Positions 6,837 through 8,269 of a stretch of 8,269 bases of DNA are shown piece by piece (within the stretch, counting starts at the first letter, position 1; the number at the start of each line of letters is the position of its first letter). The notes beneath the pieces were generated by a model. The model searched no databases. It was not told the origin of the DNA and saw nothing but the letters and a program-made list of their open reading frames with translations. This DNA comes from Alkanindiges sp. (GTDB lineage Bacteria > Pseudomonadota > Gammaproteobacteria > Pseudomonadales > Moraxellaceae). A program made the position numbers and the translations under genes. Location of the stretch: NCBI GenBank assembly GCA_030152125.1, contig JASLIR010000471.1:1-8269 (forward strand). The letters run 5' to 3'.

Positions 6837-7835
6837 ATGTCTATTAAATTAAGTAGCCTGGTGCTTGTCATTGCCGCCTTGAGCCATGCGGCAAGTGCAT
6901 CCGCTCAAACCATTTGCACCTTTGATGTAGGTGGTACTTCAAGCGAATATTCTACTTACATGAAAGACTATCAACTGGCTGCCAAAAGCTGGGGGGTGAC
7001 TGAGCTTAACCTGAAAATTTACAAATCCGAAACTGAAGCCGCGAATGACTTCCGCAATGGCAGCTGTGATGGCTTTGCTGCCACCGGCTTTGCCACCCGC
7101 GAATTTAACAGTTTTACCGGCAGCATTAGCGCCATTGGTGCCGTGCCCAGTAATGCCATTGCCAAGGCGGTTATTGGCCTGATGGCCAGCCCGAAACTGG
7201 CTGATGATATGGTGCGCGGGCGCTATGAGGTAGCCGGGGTGATTCCGATAGGTGCAGCCTATTTTGTGTTGAAAGACCGTAGTCTTAACAGCCTGGAAAA
7301 AGCTGAAGGCAAACGTGTTGGCGTACTGGAAATTGACCCTTCGCAGGCCAAAATGCTGAAAAAAGTGGGTGGCATACCAGTGTTTGTCACGTATAACAAC
7401 GGCGTGGCCAAGCTGCGCGATGGCGTAGTGGATGTTCTGCCAGCACCTGCTGTAGCCTTTGAGGCGCTGGAAATTTATCGCGCCATGGGCCCAAATGGTG
7501 GCATTGCCAAATTCCCGCTCAGCTTTATGACTGGTACTATTCTGGTGGACAGCAGTAAGTTTCCTGAAGGTTTTGGCCAGAAAAGCCGTACCTGGGTGGG
7601 CAGTCAAGTGAACACGGCGATGACGGTGATCGGCAATTTTGAAAAAGCTGTTCCTCCTCAGCACTGGGTGAATATTGCACATGAGGATCAGGTAGGTTAT
7701 ATCCGTCTGATGCGACAGATGCGCCTTGAGTTTATTGCTAACAAGACCTACAGCCCAAAAATGCTGCATTTGCTAAAAAAATTACGCTGCCAGCAGGATA
7801 GCAGCAGTTTTGAATGTAAGCTTGAAGGCGAATAA
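6837..7835 (+). CDS. AdeT1/2-like secreted putative solute-binding protein (copy B)
   Basis: A 332-residue paralog of the minus-strand AdeT-like protein, exactly the same length and by eye roughly two fifths identical. A signal peptide with a hydrophobic core (5-19) and an ASA cleavage site after Ala23 indicates export. The remainder has no membrane helix and reads as a periplasmic binding-protein-like fold (PF19582 AdeT1_2 family). The four Cys (27, 77, 318, 327) match those of copy A. KDYQLAAKSW (43-52), LPAPAVA, FPEGFGQKSRTW and SFEC are shared. AAAGGGA (6820-6826) is the ribosome binding site, 10 nt before the ATG, a slightly long spacing. The miniature element ends 2 bp before that site, so the native promoter is at least 289 bp away or has been replaced. 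The gene converges on a TetR-family gene. No solute, transporter partner or efflux pump is encoded nearby. Confidence 0.87.
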   Translation: MSIKLSSLVLVIAALSHAASASAQTICTFDVGGTSSEYSTYMKDYQLAAKSWGVTELNLKIYKSETEAANDFRNGSCDGFAATGFATREFNSFTGSISAIGAVPSNAIAKAVIGLMASPKLADDMVRGRYEVAGVIPIGAAYFVLKDRSLNSLEKAEGKRVGVLEIDPSQAKMLKKVGGIPVFVTYNNGVAKLRDGVVDVLPAPAVAFEALEIYRAMGPNGGIAKFPLSFMTGTILVDSSKFPEGFGQKSRTWVGSQVNTAMTVIGNFEKAVPPQHWVNIAHEDQVGYIRLMRQMRLEFIANKTYSPKMLHLLKKLRCQQDSSSFECKLEGE

Positions 7836-7897
7836 CGCTACGGCATTAGCAAGCGTCAATTGCCTGCCGGATATGCTCATTTTTATTCCCTATGCCT
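7836..7897. other. Short convergent gap between AdeT-like copy B and the TetR gene
   Basis: These 62 bp hold only weak inverted repeats (cggca near 7843 with tgccg near 7865) and a short T-run near 7880. No solid terminator is visible for either gene. Confidence 0.4.
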
Positions 7898-8269
7898 TCA
7901 GGCTTCAAACAGCGCAAGCTCAATCACCTGACAACCATAGCGCACAATATCTTCAATGGTTTCGGTGCGAAATGCCAGCCCGTCATTATGCATCCGGCAC
8001 AGGCCATGCAGTGCTGCCCAGCCAAGCTGGGCAAGCCGCAAGGGATTTATATCCGGACGTAATGCCCGCCCTTGCTGTATCAGAATAAGACGCCCACTCA
8101 ATTTACGGAAACTTTGTTTAGCATAGCGATGGAACTCACTGGTTTCGTCAGTTTTCCATATCCGCCGTCCAAAAAGCAGTTCATATAGCTCCGGGTTTTC
8201 AATGGCAAAGCGCACATAAGACAATACGATATATTCAAAGTTGCTATGCGGCGTTAACTGGCCTTCAAG
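7898..8269 (-). CDS. TetR-family transcriptional regulator, C-terminal part (5' end outside window)
   Basis: The frame is open to the right window edge, giving the last 123 residues of a protein whose N-terminal DNA-binding half is not visible. Counting from the edge, YVRFAIENPELYELLFG (18-34) and WAALHG (84-89, with Trp84, His88 and Gly89) match the WHG-type TetR ligand-binding domain (PF13305). The visible piece lacks the helix-turn-helix, so the TetR assignment rests on this C-terminal domain. The usual family length near 200 residues implies that about 80 are missing. The gene converges on AdeT-like copy B with a 62-bp gap and is unlikely to share its transcript. Its target and ligand are unknown; regulation of neighbours to the right of the window is as likely as of copy B. 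Confidence 0.8.
   Translation of the reverse strand, partial: LEGQLTPHSNFEYIVLSYVRFAIENPELYELLFGRRIWKTDETSEFHRYAKQSFRKLSGRLILIQQGRALRPDINPLRLAQLGWAALHGLCRMHNDGLAFRTETIEDIVRYGCQVIELALFEA

Noticed and set aside
6939..7769. A 276-codon open frame on the minus strand
   Set aside because: It lies wholly inside the well-supported AdeT-like copy B and has no family features; it is an antisense shadow.

Overview
The window reads as chromosomal DNA of a gammaproteobacterium, most likely in the Moraxellaceae (Acinetobacter or a relative such as Alkanindiges). The best clues are two AdeT1/2-type secreted proteins, a FFLEELY-type protein and a PF10118 metal-dependent hydrolase, a combination I associate with Acinetobacter-like genomes. 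Base composition by eye is in the mid to upper 40s percent GC, somewhat high for Acinetobacter itself. The genus is therefore an inference.

Layout, left to right. Positions 1-1701 hold the 3' three quarters of a catalase-peroxidase gene (katG, + strand, cut by the window edge). After a 12-bp hairpin and an AT-rich promoter-like stretch comes a short-chain dehydrogenase/reductase of the peroxisomal trans-2-enoyl-CoA reductase type (1921-2799, +). A 393-bp gene-free stretch rich in small inverted repeats leads to a FFLEELY-type protein (3193-3930, +). That gene converges on a minus-strand pair: an AdeT-like secreted protein (4113-5111) and, upstream of it, a PF10118 metal-dependent hydrolase (5389-6297). 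Each minus-strand gene ends in its own intrinsic terminator, so they are probably separate transcripts. Divergent from the hydrolase is a second AdeT-like gene (6837-7835, +). The window ends in the C-terminal part of a TetR-family repressor with a WHG-type ligand domain (7898-8269, -).

The most notable non-coding feature is a roughly 270-bp miniature inverted-repeat element (6548-6817). It has near-matching terminal inverted repeats, a TA at each end, and internal stem-loops. Its right end lies only 19 bp from the start codon of the second AdeT-like gene, just ahead of that gene's ribosome binding site. It has therefore displaced or replaced the promoter region, or it sits in the 5' UTR.

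How the genes work together is only partly visible. KatG detoxifies peroxide and the reductase probably acts on enoyl-CoA or terpenoid-like substrates. The two 332-residue AdeT paralogs flank the putative di-metal hydrolase, which suggests a shared envelope or lipid/hydrophobic-compound theme without proving it. I see no CRISPR array, tRNA, rRNA, toxin-antitoxin or recognised defence system, and no clear wholly new system. The AdeT pair with the hydrolase and the element next to one of them are the parts most worth following up.
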